Under the pieces are notes generated by a model. The model searched no databases. It had not been told where the DNA came from and saw nothing but the letters and a program-made list of their open reading frames with translations. A program made the position numbers and the translations under genes. Below are positions 36,481-49,295 of a stretch of 64,000 nt of DNA, piece by piece (positions within the stretch are counted from its first letter, which is position 1; every line of letters starts with the position of its first letter). Source of the DNA: Thelephora terrestris (lineage: Eukaryota > Basidiomycota > Agaricomycetes > Thelephorales > Thelephoraceae); contig WIUZ02000006.1 in the NCBI GenBank assembly GCA_015956445.1, positions 1,116,001 through 1,180,000 on the forward strand. Reading direction: 5' to 3'.

Positions 36481-37451
36481 TCACTTTCGATTTTTTCCTT
36501 TTCCTTCCATCGGGTCATCGGTGTCCATAGCATCCCTATCCTTATCCACCCGTGGGCCCGTAGGGGGCGAAAACGACATCTTGGTCGCATCACGTTTACC
36601 CAGTTTTGCCTCTCGCTGCTTCTCCATAACGTGCTTCAGCGTCGCGTTGAGCTCCTTGTCGTAAGCCGCTTGTTTGGATGTCTTTATCTCGGCCTGAGAT
36701 GACAGTTGAACAAGTTTGGCATCAAGGGTGGACAGGACCGATGAAGTTGTGTTTGCCCTGTATTTGGGTCACCCGTCTGTTTTTTCGTTATTCCTGCGTC
36801 AAAACTCACCATGCCTGAAGGGCTGCCAAAACGCCCTCGATTTTACCAGGAGCTAAATCTCGTCCCATCGTGTACTCCACCTCGAACTGTTGTTCCTTTT
36901 GGTCAAGTTTACCTCGAATAACATCCAAATAGATGGCATCAATGATCAAATCCTCTAAATCTCGAATCGTTGGCATTTCCAAGGAGGTGAGAAGCGTTTC
37001 GTAAGGTAGGACCTGTGTGGAGACACACGTTTAGGGGGTGCGGGTGGTACGAGACGATCATACTCACCCTCCGCCCCATGGCAAGGGAGACGAGGGACAG
37101 GTGCTTGAGTTTAACAATATGAGCATTATTCAACGGAGGGAAGGTCTCTTTCTCCCCTAGATGCGGGCTTTAGATGGAGCTGCGGTGGTTAGAATATTCA
37201 ACGCACTGAGATAATCTTCGAATGTTCCATACGCGAAGAGCTGCAGGAGGCGGTGATGACCACGATACTGCTCGTTTTGCGATAGCTGTATCAAGCGCAG
37301 AGTGAGCAGACTCTCCTGGAAATTGTTAAAGAATCCCGACCTCCTGTATGCCCGGGACATCCAACAACTCTCCAAACACGAAGACACCGGGCGAACCAGT
37401 GGCGTCGAGGATCAGTTTTGCAGCAGCAGCACCTTTGGCGGACTTGGACAT
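36481..37451 (-). CDS. CSN7: COP9 signalosome subunit 7 (PCI protein)
   Basis: Exons (minus) 37451..37341, 37285..37207, 37156..37068, 37012..36810 and 36757..36481 give 252 aa. The start [44 protein letters not shown] and the PCI core ([54 protein letters not shown]) match CSN7. The tail is a coiled coil ending in a charged, probably disordered stretch. The signalosome removes Nedd8 from cullins and so controls SCF ligases, which use F-box proteins such as those at 24.5-27 kb. It is followed on the same strand by ESA1, 231 bp away. Confidence 0.9.
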
Positions 37452-37633
37452 GAGCAAGAATGGCTCAAGCTTTACGAAAAATCCAGCTCCGAGATCCATC
37501 TTCTAGTTTGGAATGTGTTGAAATGCGGAATATCGTGAACGTAGTGGCCGATCGCAGAGGAGGCGTGAGCTGGGCGCTCAAATTCAAAGATAATCTAAGC
37601 CGATTTACTAGCTCGTGGAAGATATACAAGTTT

Positions 37634-38772
37634 CTACACGAATACACCTCTCGTTAAAGTGTTTCTCCGTCGACCGCCCTTCCCTTTAGCGATGGTGCTG
37701 TTATAAACTTTCCTCTGGACCACAAGGCTAGGAACAATCGAATAGCTCTCGAGCTTCCCTTTTTTCGCCAACCACGCAAACGCCTGGTCGATCGCCCTAG
37801 AATATGCAAAAGGGGGATATCGTAGGTACACGGCCAGCCGTCGGGCCCCTCTTTTCGATAATGCGTATGCGTGCGTACACTTTGGTGAGTTTGATGGGTG
37901 GAGAGATGTGACAGATACCGTCTTGGTCAAAAGCGACGACTTATAGGATGCTATGGCAGGCATTTTGGCTTCATCAGACCAACAGTGACCTGCACGGTCG
38001 TCAGCATTGTACTACTAAGACGCAAATGTGACAGCGCACCTAGAAACACAACGTCCCATGTACTGGGCAAGGAGTCCCACACTCCAAGTAGGCGCTGGCG
38101 AATGTCTAACTCCATATCCACATCATCTTCGAGGATGAGAGCCACGTCGTCTTGACCATCTGCTATCAAGCGTGCCGCACGCCAGTGAGAATGCCAGCAA
38201 GCGAGCCGTTCTTTTGTAAGTACTCGAAAAGGCGGCATCTCAGGGGAATAAGGATCCAAATTGAAGTTGCCACGAGCGCATGTGAGAGGTTCGTGGGAGG
38301 GAGGGTCGGGAAAATCTATGTCATCGGAAAGCCATAGATCAGATCCTTCCAGGCCTAGGGCAGATTCTGATTCGACAAGCTCGTCGACGTCCTGTGGCCA
38401 CTCGAACGGGGGTAGGAGTGAGTGATTGGCACGGAGCGCCGCTACATGTTTCGTAATCCTGTGCACCGCATCTTCGTTGGCTTCTGTCCCGGTTACGTAG
38501 GTGAAATCCAGCCCAAGCGTGTACCGGATCTGTTCCATGTCCAGACGTCGATTAAAGCTCCTTGGTAAGCTTATAACATAGATTCGAGAAGCGACATTGA
38601 GGGTAGACATGTGGTTGCGTTCGAAAGACGACTGAGATGCCGAAGCCACCGGAGGTGAAGTCGCGGTAAACGCATGCTCAAGCCGCTGGGTAGTGGACGA
38701 TAGAAACAAAACAGAAAAAAGCGCAGTCACGAGTAGAATTCCGATAACAGTCGCTCTGGGGGACACCAGCAT
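37634..38772 (-). CDS. Glycosyltransferase family 25 protein, type II membrane
   Basis: Exons (minus) 38772..38040 and 37989..37634 give 362 aa. The start at 38772 is the first ATG; the open frame upstream begins only with GTG. Residues 8-25 (VIGILLVTALFSVLFL) form a signal anchor. The GT25 pattern follows: ASRIYVISLPRSFNRRLDME, RLACWHSHWRA, ALILEDDVDME, then TWDVVFLGHCWSDE and CTHAYALSKRGARRL, with SYSIVPSLVVQ near the end. GT25 enzymes move a hexose to lipopolysaccharide or collagen in other organisms; in fungi the acceptor is unknown, probably Golgi glycans. Divergent from the LIM gene with 165 bp between starts. Confidence 0.85.
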
Positions 38773-38937
38773 GTTGCCAAGAATTACAGACGCGTCGAGA
38801 TGGGAGATGGAGGAAGAACGGACAGACACGTGACTTTTGTTGAACTTCGGCTTGAACTCATTCCTTCCTCATTTCCTTTTCTCTCTTTTCAGCGTTACCC
38901 ACTTACCTTTTAACTTTTAGCTTCAAGGTTTTGTCTA

Positions 38938-41936
38938 ATGGGTTTCTGTAGACGTTGCGGTGATATCGTTTCTGGTCCGAAGTGCAAGTGCGGCGGTACT
39001 GCAGTCGGTAAGCACTTCACCTCAGCCCAAGTGATTGGATGGCCCGGCAGGCTGATCTCATTGTTTCGCTTGGTTTAGCACCGACTGTTAAATGGAACGA
39101 ACAGGGATCCATTTCTAAAGCAACAGACAGATGGTCTCAGACATATGTTTCCACTACCAGCAATCGCGAGAAATCACCCGTTCGGAGACCTCTTTCTACC
39201 GCATTCCCTCCTACACCCGTTCAAAGTCAAGATACGGGCAGCTCTCCCTCCAACCCACTGATAAGGTCTACGACTACCAAACGATTCCCACGACCACAGT
39301 CAACCGTGGGCACGGTGAACCTCAGTTCACGTGTCTCGACGCACATCGAGAAGTCTACGGCATCTCGTCCCTCCTCGCCTCTCAAGAACCAGTACTCCCT
39401 CGAGACCCTTGAGAATGCCACCGATATCATCACTTCTCCTAACGGGCAGGTGCTCGCTAAAGCCTACGGTTCGATCCTGCAACCGATGGAAACCCTCACC
39501 TCGTTTGCCTGTGCGATCTGTCTCACACCATTCGAACCCGATGCAACCATATACCCCGATCCATTGGCTACGGCAGGCTCAGAACCTCGCTTCTTCTGTA
39601 GGTCATGCTTTGCTGCCAATGGTGGATCCAAGGGCGAATGTATTGCCTGTTGCAAACCCGTGCTCATCCTAAAGAGTGAGGGCGGCTACATCGAGAATTC
39701 TGGACGCCTCTGGCACAAGCGGTGTTTCCGGTGCGAGGGTTGTCAGAAGGACATCAGTAGCCAACCCATGGTCGACCTTTTGGGAAAGCCTTCTTGCGCA
39801 GATTGCTTTGATACCTGCCTAAAGAGGGACAGCCCCAGGCGTCACGAAAGCCCACGAGTAGATCGCGAGGATAAGAAGTCCAATCTCGGCGGAATCAGGT
39901 CCGGAAACAGGAGCCGCCAGGGCTCACCTGCACTGGAAGAGCTAGAGCAGAAACTTGGACTTTTGTCCAGGAGCCGGGAAAGCAGCCCTATGCTCGAGAC
40001 TCCGACAAAGTCTTCGAACACACGGCCTCCCCCTTCCCCTCTATCTTCCCCCACGCATACCCCTGCTAAGAGCCCCCATAGTGCCCGTTTCGTGTCACCG
40101 ATGCGGGACAGCAGTCCCCTCTTGGACCGAGTCCGGGCCAGAACAATGTCAGATCACGCCCCACCCCATCAATCCCCGTCAGTTGACGATGGAAGCCCTA
40201 TAGCCCACAGAACTTATGACGAATTCAAGACGCCCGAACGTTCGACGAGCCGCGAGCCGGTAAAATCGAGCCCGAATATCTTCTCCACTCCTTCCAAGTC
40301 GTCACCGAAGCCAAACATGACGAGCGATGAAGCCGTCGAAGAGATGAAACAACGATTCTTGAACTCCGCCCGCTCCTCCCCTTCTCCGACGGCTTCCCCA
40401 CAACACCCATCCCCTTTGCCACATACCCCTCCATCGCGCATTCCCATCATCAGTCAGGGAACCACATTATCGAGCAGTACATCACGGGAAATTAATCGAG
40501 ACAGGATTGTTTCCCCTCCCGCGAGTATGCTCATGGACTCCAAGTTCCTCTCATTCCCCGATTTCTCCAGTTCGTCAACTGCACCTTTGCGTACCATGTC
40601 CTCTGTCAGCCTCTTCCAACCATCCTCACCCCCACCCGATCAGGAACTGCTTTCTTCTGAGCTCCTTTCTACCCCCGACCCCAGTAAGAATGCGATTCGT
40701 ACCCCAGAGCTGAGAACAATTACCTCTGTGGGCTCATTCCAGGAGCCTGATCCGTTTTTGGCGACTCCGGAGCTGGGGTCAGATTTCTCTGATTGTACAT
40801 CCACTTCAGGGCCCTCAACCCCTCCTTCACTTCCTTTCAGCCCCCCAACTAGGCCGGACGGCGATAAGCCGGCGAGGATTGAAGAGATCGAGGGCGAAAT
40901 ACCCTTGCGAACCACTCCCACACCTGCACCCCAACCCAAGCGACCCTCCACCACCATTGCGATACCGACCACTCTAACATCTAACGATAAATGTTCAAGA
41001 TGCAACCTTTCGTTACTTAACAGGAACGGAGCCAAGTTCGTCGCTGTACCAGAAGATGACCCGAAGAAATCACCCAAGCTGTACCACACTCATTGTTTCC
41101 GATGCAGCGTGTGCCGTGGAACATTTGAGGATGTTCAAGGAGGGAGGGCCACATTCGTCAAGACAGACCAAGGGGCCTGTCATGTTCGTTGCGCCCCCAA
41201 AGAGACAAAGACAATAGCATCATCAAGAACAGTGACCACCTTTTCCAATGGAATCTCTCCGTCGGTATCGAAGCGGTTCGAACAACCTCCCATGACTGCC
41301 CCAGCTAGCCAAACCAAATTCCCCAGGTTCGGTGGGTCGACTTCCTGCCCTGGTTGTCTGAAGGCGGTCTCTCCAATGGAGTGGGGTGTCGTCCCTGGCC
41401 CCTCTGGAACAAGATGGCATTCCGCTTGCCTTAGTTGTGGTGGAAAAGAACGACGCGGACGAGCTGGACGACGAAAGCCAGGCGAGCCAGGATGCGGGAA
41501 GAAGTTGGACAGTGCTGCAAAGAGCGACCCTGAGGGTGGAATCTGGTGTCGTGAATGTTGGGTACGTCCTCACCCCCCGGTGGGCTTGCAAATGGCTAAT
41601 GTTTCTCAGCTTTTGTTACCCCCTCCGTCACCGATTCGCTCACCGGAGCTAAGCACACCGGGATCCATATGGTCGAGCCATACGACGACAAGATTAAAAG
41701 GGGTTGAACCCCAGACGACAGGGACGACAACCATCGCCCGTCAGTTCACTGGAATGGGCGGAGGCGATCCGTTGATTCGACAAATGACTGGTAACCGGAG
41801 CGTAAGCCCCATCAAACAACTTGGAACGCCGACGACCCGATTCCCTCGACCGAAAAGCGTGATTGGAATGCGAGGTGAGGGTCGTGGAATGCAACTCGTT
41901 CGTCAGATGACTGGGGGGAGCAGTATCGAAATTTAA
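38938..41936 (+). CDS. Multi-LIM-domain protein, long disordered linker
   Basis: Exons 38938..39007, 39079..41561 and 41610..41936 give 959 aa. The short first exon carries a small Cys motif (CRRCG...CKCGG). Around residues 165-260 lies a LIM zinc domain (CAIC...CRSCF, CIACCKPV, WHKRCFRCEGC, CADCF). A Ser/Pro-rich linker of roughly 400 residues follows, then two more LIM-like units (CSRCNLSL...HCFRCSVC, and CPGCLKAV...WHSACLSC with CRECW). Such proteins are adaptors for polarity or the actin cytoskeleton (compare the yeast paxillin-like protein), but the partner is unknown. The C-terminus repeats RQFTG, RQMTG, RQMTG. The 48-nt second intron is in frame and optional. Confidence 0.82.
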
Positions 41937-43103
41937 GCACAGGAACCTCATTCGAACCACGCTGCCTTTATACAACCGCACGGTGGCGGGTCAACGGACT
42001 TTTAGATACTTCTTGTTACAGTTTGTTTTTTCTGTGTGCATAATCCGTCTTTCCTTTTGTACAGTTGAATGTGTACAGTTGAATATGTACCTTACCTGAG
42101 ACTTAAGCTAGCTTTACCCCTTACATTCAATTTCATATGGTAAATGAATACCAGGGCCGACTCCTTGACCACGAGCTGATGAGAACTTTTAAGCATGAGG
42201 TTCTGTGCCCTGGTACCTGCAGACAACTCAAAATTGTTGACAACCTGAAAAGAAACCTGCGCGGCCTTGTCCAGGGTCGGAACGGGAGAATGATCGCGCT
42301 AGCTGCGCGAATGGTTACCGGAGCGATGGGATCCAGCTCACTCATCTTTTGTCATCTTCCAACGCCGGAAGGCTGTCCATAGTTCCAGGTCGCTTTTTTC
42401 AAACTCTCTCGGCCAGCCGACAAACCTCTGGTGGGCAGACTTGACAGACAAAACTTCTGGAAAGCACAACATTGGTTCTCGAGACATAGCAGAGCTCCGT
42501 TCGTCCTCCCGGAAGCGAGTGGGAGAGAGAGTTGGTCGCCAAGGCAGTTTACTGATTCCATCGACTGCCTCCTGGTTTCCAATTGGTAGTGGACGAAACC
42601 GTGCTTGGCGATTGGCGAGTTTTCTTGGGCTCGCAGGGCCGAAGGATCTACCTTCTTCTCCCCCCCTTCCTCATTTTCTCTTGCCAACTTTCGCCGTGGG
42701 CTAGCAGACATACCGGTGGAGTCTCAACTCGTTGAAGAGGCCCGCGGCGACGGGTTCCAAGCCGCCTTGAATTCCATTTCAGCAACCGCCGTTCGTTCCT
42801 CTTCCATTCGTTCAAGGTGAGACCGTATACAGCTTGCAATCTCCCCACTGTCAACGACCTCACCGTGTTTAGCCCTTTCGTCGCACGGTTTCCTGCCTTG
42901 ATTTAACCCAGTTCGCGCCGCTAGACAGCGTCCAAACATATTGAACACGGCCGGCGCAGGTTTCTCCTTTTCCACACCATCATTTCTCGGCCATTTTATG
43001 GCTTACCTTCCCCTGGAGGACCTTCATTTCTTTCCCTCAAAACGTGATCTCAGTGATGATGTGAATTTTGTCAGCTTCTACTCTTTAGAACTTTGTTTGA
43101 CTG
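41937..43103. other. Intergenic, 1.2 kb, no gene supported
   Basis: Near 42060 gtacagttgaat occurs twice in tandem. Frames around 42137-42860 on both strands show no domain. Likely 3' UTR of the LIM gene and promoter of the membrane protein gene. Confidence 0.5.
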
Positions 43104-45435
43104 ATGCTTTGGTTCAAGCTCAACTATGTCCTGGCTGATATTCCTCTTCTCGCCGTCGGAATCCTGGCATTCTGCACTTTTACTTTTTTGGCGCTCTTGA
43201 AGCGTCTTGGGATGTACGTGTTGTCTTCATTGATCATAGTTGTTTCGTCCTCACCGCACGTGTAGTTTGCTCACTGTCCTACACCTGACCGTTGTCACGG
43301 CTTTCATTGCTTCGATCATCGACCTATCTCAAGTGCTGCAACGGGAACAGTCCAAGAGGGACCTTGGGCCTCAGATGGATTCCCTGGTCAAGACGCGAGA
43401 GATTGGATATGCCCTCTCCAACTCCCTCCGATTTCTCTTCTTCTGGATATTCGTCGCTGAGCCCCCCAAAGCCGAGCGAGACACCCCAAACGCCCGTGCC
43501 GGCACTCACAGCGGCAATTGGGACGCTTGGGGTATCGTCGGCTTGGCCTTACGATGGGGGTCTCTCTGTCTCACCATCATCGTTTTTGCGCTGCAAGTTG
43601 TTTGGCGTCTTGACAGCAGAGTAGACGAATTTACCAGTGCGTACTTGGCCGAGTCAGCCATCGAAGTCATTCTGTCGATCATTCTCGCCTTCAAAATCCT
43701 CCTCAACTGTTCCCATTGTACGATTGTCTCCAAAGGGGTTTGCTTGCTCGATTATCTGGGTTTCCTTCTATCGTTAAACCTGAGTATCGGGCTTGGCATT
43801 GCTAACATTATACACCGTGAGTCCGTCTCTGGGTTAATCCGCGATATGCATGGTAACGAGTAACGAATAGTCAAATTCACGGAAACAATTCTCGGTCGGT
43901 TCTTCCAGGCCGTTAATTTTTATCTCCTTGTACTTTTTTCGCTCCTGGCGGTGTTCACGCCCTCCTGGGGAAGCAAATCCGGTCACGCGCCATCCTTCCA
44001 CCAACTCTCGCCAAGGCCGCCGGCTTCGTCGTTCAATGTTTCCGCGCTCAACGTTTCCACCCCTGATCCCTCCTTTGTTCAACCACGATTCGACTCTCCA
44101 GTGATCCCGCAAACCCAGGCAGATACCTCTTCGCACACGAGGAGACTGTCTGGATGGTTAGCTATTCAGCGGCGGAGACTATCAAGCCTCAGTCGTCGAG
44201 GGGACAGCCAAGTCGACATCAATTCCCAGCTATGGAAGCAAAGCCAGGTCGAACGGGGGCTAACCTACTGGGAGAACGTGTCCAAGGATTCCGCCGTACT
44301 CGGGAAGACCTATGGGAACCACGATTTATATGTGGATACTGATCCAGTTCAACACTTGGCTTTTGAAAAGGTCAAGCTGGAAGCACCCCGGTTCGGAAGA
44401 GGATTCATCAAGTCCCTGTCATCTCGATACTCGAACATCGATCTTCCTGCTCCGCAAATGGTTGACCGAAAATCGTGGCAAGCCGGCTCTCCTGTGTTTG
44501 GCTTGAATGGTATCATTCGACCTTCCACTGGCGAGTCTGCGTCTGTGACGGTTACGGGCCCGGATAGAAGCTCGAACATCTCCGACCTTTTTCGCAAGCA
44601 AGAGGAACTAGAGAATAGCATAGCCGCATTGAAGCTGCTTCAAGGTCCCACGGCTCAGCCCAGTTCACCGACATCCTCCAAACGATCGGGAGAACCGTCG
44701 ACCACTCGAAGCGAATTCTCTTTGAGTAGCTTCCCCAATCCACCATGGGTGACTGCCTCGGACCTCCATAATCCTAGCGAACTGCCGCAAAGCCGAAGTC
44801 ATGTACCTACTCGCAACACAAAGCCTTTACACTTGAAGGCACCGGGCATTAGCGTCGAGAATGTTCCTTTCGAGCTGGTCCCTCCTCGAATGCCCGCATT
44901 GATGGCAGAACGTCACAGGACTCCGTCGCTCCCGATGTCAGAAACCGCGGACTCTGAGGTGCTTGTATCTGCCCGCACACAGCGATTTGATTCTCAAGGC
45001 ACACAATACGACGTCACTTCTTTCATCGGCAGTAAGTTTTTGGAGTTTCGCCAGGTTCTCTTTACTCACACTTTGACAGACCTGACTGGCGGTCCAACTA
45101 ACGACCATCCTCCGCCTGGACACAAGAAAGAGTTCTCCGGATCATCAACTGATACAGGTGACTTGACGGTTGCGAGCTCGGGATCGTTGGATCCTGAGCA
45201 GACCGCAACGATTGTAACACTGCAGCAGTCGAAGCAGACTTTCGAAGGCTCTCCGCTGGCCAGAATGCCCGTCATCAGTCCTACGACTACGGGGTTTTTG
45301 CCGGTGACCAGGGTTACTTTACCTTCGAGGCCGAAGCTTGATATCAGCCAACCACAAGAATCAGACCCGCAGTTACGAGCGGATGTGAGCCCTGATATAT
45401 TCGAGAGACCCCGGGCTGTGCCTCCTATGCATTAG
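43104..45435 (+). CDS. Multi-pass membrane protein with long cytosolic tail, unknown
   Basis: Exons 43104..43213, 43266..43816, 43871..45031 and 45080..45435 give 725 aa in phase. The first about 285 residues hold some seven hydrophobic segments, for example DIPLLAVGILAFCTFTFLAL, LLTVLHLTVVTAFIASII, GSLCLTIIVFALQVVW, AIEVILSIILAFKILL, LGFLLSLNLSIGLGI and AVNFYLLVLFSLLAVF. The remaining about 440 residues are Ser/Pro/Thr-rich and look disordered. The layout resembles unassigned basidiomycete seven-helix proteins with C-terminal tails; a receptor-like role is only a guess. The last 48-nt intron is in frame and could be retained. Confidence 0.75.
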
Positions 45436-45778
45436 CAGCGATGCTGAAATTTTTGCGCTTTTTTAAAAATTTCTCTCTATGGTCCCGGTGTGGTGGACCT
45501 GGCGTTACCATACCGCACGCAGTCGAACTACAGCAGGATTCTGTTTACCCCGCCGCGCAGTTCTGTTACGATTTCGTTTTTACAACGTACATACACTGTA
45601 CCTATTTTTCGTCTTCTTGGGCAAATCGAGGTTTTGTTCGTCGCGTGCGATGCGCGTGGCGTTTCCGGAAATGGGAGCAGATGTGGAGGGACGGAGAGGA
45701 CGTCATCGGCGCAGTCCGACTGGCCCTTTAGCTTAATTGGCCACCACCTTTTCCCTCATTCCTCCCCTCGCAAGAGCC
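45436..45778. other. Intergenic, short, no gene seen
   Basis: 343 bp between two plus-strand genes. Probably the terminator of the membrane-protein gene and the promoter of the J-protein gene. Overlapping short open frames show no domain. Confidence 0.5.
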
Positions 45779-46731
45779 ATGTCCCAATTTCCCGACTATT
45801 ATGCAATCCTCAGCATTCCAAAGACTGCTACGACCGAGGATATTCGGACTGCTTATAAGCGGGAATCGTTGAGGTACGCAGTTCCACCTAGGGCTCTGCT
45901 CGTGTGGCATTTCTAATCCCTGTAGTGCATCAGGACACACCCTGACCGTCTGGCAAATGCAACCCCCGCCGAGAAACAGAAGGCTACTGAAAGGTTCCAG
46001 GTATGTGCTCTGCCTCGTTTCCCTCTCACGTTCACCGCTCAATCCACGCCTCGACGGTGGCGTCTCCCTGACTTAGGTCGTAGCCGATGCGTATTTTGTC
46101 TTGTCAGACCCAGACCGACGGAAGGAGTACGATTCATTGTACAGGTCCAAGAAGGAGCGTACTGCGGACCCCTCCGCGTCTGCCAACTTCTTTACGAACT
46201 TTGCGAATATGTTCGGTGGGAAGGGAGCCGAACCTGCTCCCGAGAACGCTGAGCGGCCGGACGCTGATTATATGTTTGCGGATGTTTTCGATGAGGTCAG
46301 TGGACCCCTTCTTGATTTTCTATAACACCCTTGGCATCTCGAAGGGAACACGAGTCTAATAACTCGCTTTGTTTCCCCCCCCTGGGATTTTAGCTCCTGC
46401 GACCGGAAATTCAGAATCGGGCTCATTGGTGGGCGTACCTGGGAGCTGCTTGCGGTGCCGGCTTAGGGTTTATCGTTGCGAACATTCCTGGCCTCATGGT
46501 CGGAGCTTACGCTGGAAATCGTCTGGGGGCAGTTAGGGATGCTAAGGGCAAGGCTGTCGCCGCTGTTTTTGCTGAACTCGGGAACGATCAGAAGGCTGAG
46601 GTATGTATGGATCGAGCTAGACCGTGGATCCTTGTTCCTCGGGATATACGTAGTCGTGGCTAATTCTTGATCTTTTGCAGATCATCAAAGCTCTGGTTAT
46701 GAAGCTCTTCGGGCCCAGTGGTATTATCTAG
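45779..46731 (+). CDS. DnaJ-domain (type III J-) protein with glycine-rich hydrophobic segment
   Basis: Exons 45779..45873, 45934..46000, 46077..46295, 46394..46600 and 46681..46731 give 212 aa. The J domain is at the N-terminus (DYYAILSIPKTATTEDIRTA, HPDR intact, AYFVLSDPDRRKEYD). There is no zinc-finger region. From residue about 145 a Gly/Ala-rich hydrophobic stretch (WWAYLGAACGAGLGFIVANI, GAYAGNRLGAVRDAKG) could insert in a membrane as a glycine-zipper hairpin. It should stimulate an Hsp70; location and clients are unknown. The first intron's acceptor is at GCATCAG (45933), because the TAG 12 bp earlier would break the HPD motif. Confidence 0.87.
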
Positions 46732-47630
46732 GCGTGCACACATCTCTGTTCGCTCCCTTCGCGTCGGTACTCATTAAACGCACTGCCGGGCACAATTCAT
46801 TGGAACACACGACTTCATGTAGTATTATGTAGCGTAGTTGTACTACCGCCACTTTCTTTTGGCTGGGTTCGGATCGATTGCAAGATGGAATGTTCTACGA
46901 TATATCACACCTATTCACCCCCACTTCCCCGGATCTTTAGTCAGCCACGCCCCGTAAGTTGAACCCCTCAACGTGGAGAATCGCTTTGACGGTTATACAA
47001 ACCTTTGCCAGTTGCGTAAACGGGTTACGGAAGCCTCTAAAACTCCATTCTCGCCCCAGTTTTCGGGAGGTCTGTTTGATCCAACGTTTCCATCAGATAC
47101 CATCTTCACTTATCTTTCGTCACGAGGAACGGGGACCCGTTCTAAGTACACACCGCGAACCTCTAACCTCACCGTCCCTAAATACGTCTGACGTACCACA
47201 AAGTTCAGATATCCATCTTATTCACAACTCCACCCGCCAACATCCCGGCGGGGTTCCAGGTTTGATCGTGGCGCCGGTAAGAGTGGGTAAGAGCGTTGGT
47301 AGTTTGATGATCTCTTTGACTACGGCTTTGACTTGAACCGGGTATGCTCCGCTCTATAAGGAGGAGAGGCACGATCTGATAAGGCAACCTAACTGTTGGT
47401 ATGGGGGGGTTATAAGGTCAAGGTCTGATACTGATATAACTCGCGATTCAGATAATCTGGTACGGAGAATAGGTGAAGAGAAGTCGCTCTGCGCGAGGTC
47501 ATGGGGTGTAGTAGGATCGCCTTCTGTACAGCTACGAAGGGGAGGTGGATCCACCTTCCGAGGCTCCCTAACCAACGATTGCATCGCCCATCTGAGATGT
47601 GCCAGGATGCGATTTGATTGTTGATTGACT
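46732..47630. other. Intergenic, 0.9 kb, no gene supported
   Basis: Lies between the 3' ends of the convergent J-protein and Nudix genes. Open frames of 60-125 codons on both strands have no domain, no splice-consistent extension and no shared codon bias. Confidence 0.5.
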
Positions 47631-48770
47631 TCAAGCCCGTGTACACGAGGCCGGGGGTACGCCCCGCGCACTCAACGGGACTCTACCCGAATCGACATCG
47701 AGGGTGTATCGCCACGCCTTCCACGCGATCTCGACGATACGCCTGTGAGCCTCCCTCGGCTTTAACCTCTCCAACGCCTCCTCGATCGTGCAGAGGCGGG
47801 CGACGAACGAGGCCTCCGAGGGCGTGCCGGTCCCCGTATCGGGCACCTGTGATGCGTATAACATGTCAATCTCACGATCAGGGTTCCAGGGATCAGGGGG
47901 GGACGATAAGGCTGACAGGAACTCCATAGAAGCCATCCAACAATTTTCGCACATCAGGCTTCATGGATGAGAAGGAGCGGAGAGGAATGCGATGGAAGTA
48001 GCAAAGAGGCCGATCCAACTTACCGCGTCTTCAGCAATCTGACCCACAAACCAAGTCGTGAAATACTCTCCACCCCCAAACCTCCCCAAGTGTGGGTGTC
48101 CTTCTGGCCAATTGAACGTCGTAACAGCGATGGGCTCCGTATCTTTCACGGGTAAGGATTCCTTGCTGGGCAACCTAGGATCCGGCGCGAGGCTGCCGGT
48201 GTATAAAGGGAGAAACTGGATCCGATACCCGGTCTGCGAGTCAAAAATCATCCAAGACAGAAAGAGGCGTGTGAGCAAAGAACCCTGGAATGAATGAGAG
48301 AAAACATGCATATCCATGCCATCAGGAATAAAAGGGGGATGTGTCAGTGTGCGCGGCCCAGCCAGGTCGGACATCAAAACACGAGCTGGGGCACGAAACG
48401 AATGGTCGGAGGGAGGAAGAAAGGAATCCATCCACCTAACCTCTTCATAAGCTTCCCGCAACACGGTTTGCTCGAGTGATTCTCCCTTATCTTTCCTTCC
48501 CTTCGGCAAGAACCACCGTTCGCGTTTGTCGGTCACGAGAACGACCTTACCCGTCGCCGGTTGGATGATAACCGCACCGGCGCCTAGTAAAAAGTCCGTT
48601 GCATGGAAGACGCTGTTTGGCACCGCCGGAGTTGACCTCTCCGAGAGCTGGTCGATTGACGGGGGGTCTTGTAGCGTAATCATCATCGAAAAAGTAGCTA
48701 GGAAATCTACATACCAGCGTGAGAACACCCCTTTTATCCAACGCGCGTCCCTGGGCGCTCTATGACTCAT
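47631..48770 (-). CDS. Nudix hydrolase
   Basis: A workable model is exons (minus) 48770..48441, 48233..48024 and 47846..47631, 251 aa. The Nudix box is GRKDKGESLEQTVLREAYEE, directly before the first intron, and TGYRIQFLPLY follows after it, giving the full GX5EX7REUXEEXGU pattern. Downstream FGGGEYFTTWFVGQI and CTIEEALERL fit the fungal Nudix family. The enzyme should cleave a nucleoside-diphosphate compound; substrate unknown. Both introns are unusually long (207 and 177 nt) and the first is in frame, so extra small exons or intron retention are possible. The start is uncertain too: a second Met at MMITLQDPP may be used. Confidence 0.75.
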
Positions 48771-49295
48771 GACCCTCCAAAGCTCGCAGTCCCCATGACT
48801 GCGGGCGATGTGAAATCTTCAACCTTCCTTGATGGAACTCGGATACAACTCAAGGACCTGGAGTCCGATAGGCGGAAACTCGGAGCCGCGGGTCGAAGAG
48901 GTGGCAGAAAGGAGAAATTTATAAAAACCGAATAAACACATGTGGGTAGACAAGACAGGATTGCAGAAATGAGCAAGGACTAGGAGGAGTTCCTCAACCA
49001 AGAGGACTCCAAGTAAGGTAACAGTGGGGTACTGGCCTTGCGGAATCAGCGGGGAAGGGGGAGGAAGGGTAATAGTACAGGGATACTGAGCAGTACGAGA
49101 CAGGGATTTGGGGATGGAAAAGAAAAACTGACGTATATCTTTCGCAGAAAGAAATGGGTTGAGAAGCTGGGTAAATCAAACGAGAGAAAAAGGGAGAGAG
49201 GGCTAAGAATCTGTCCATGCCCATTCAAGATGATGTTAGTTCGTGAAGTCGTCAGAACGTGAATCATAAACGCGATTGTAATGAATGGAATTTCT
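48771..49295. other. Intergenic, Nudix promoter and 3' flank of CCCH gene
   Basis: 525 bp without a supported gene. It has purine-rich tracts near 49060-49200 that would be pyrimidine-rich in the transcript of the CCCH gene. Both flanking genes are on the minus strand. Confidence 0.5.
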
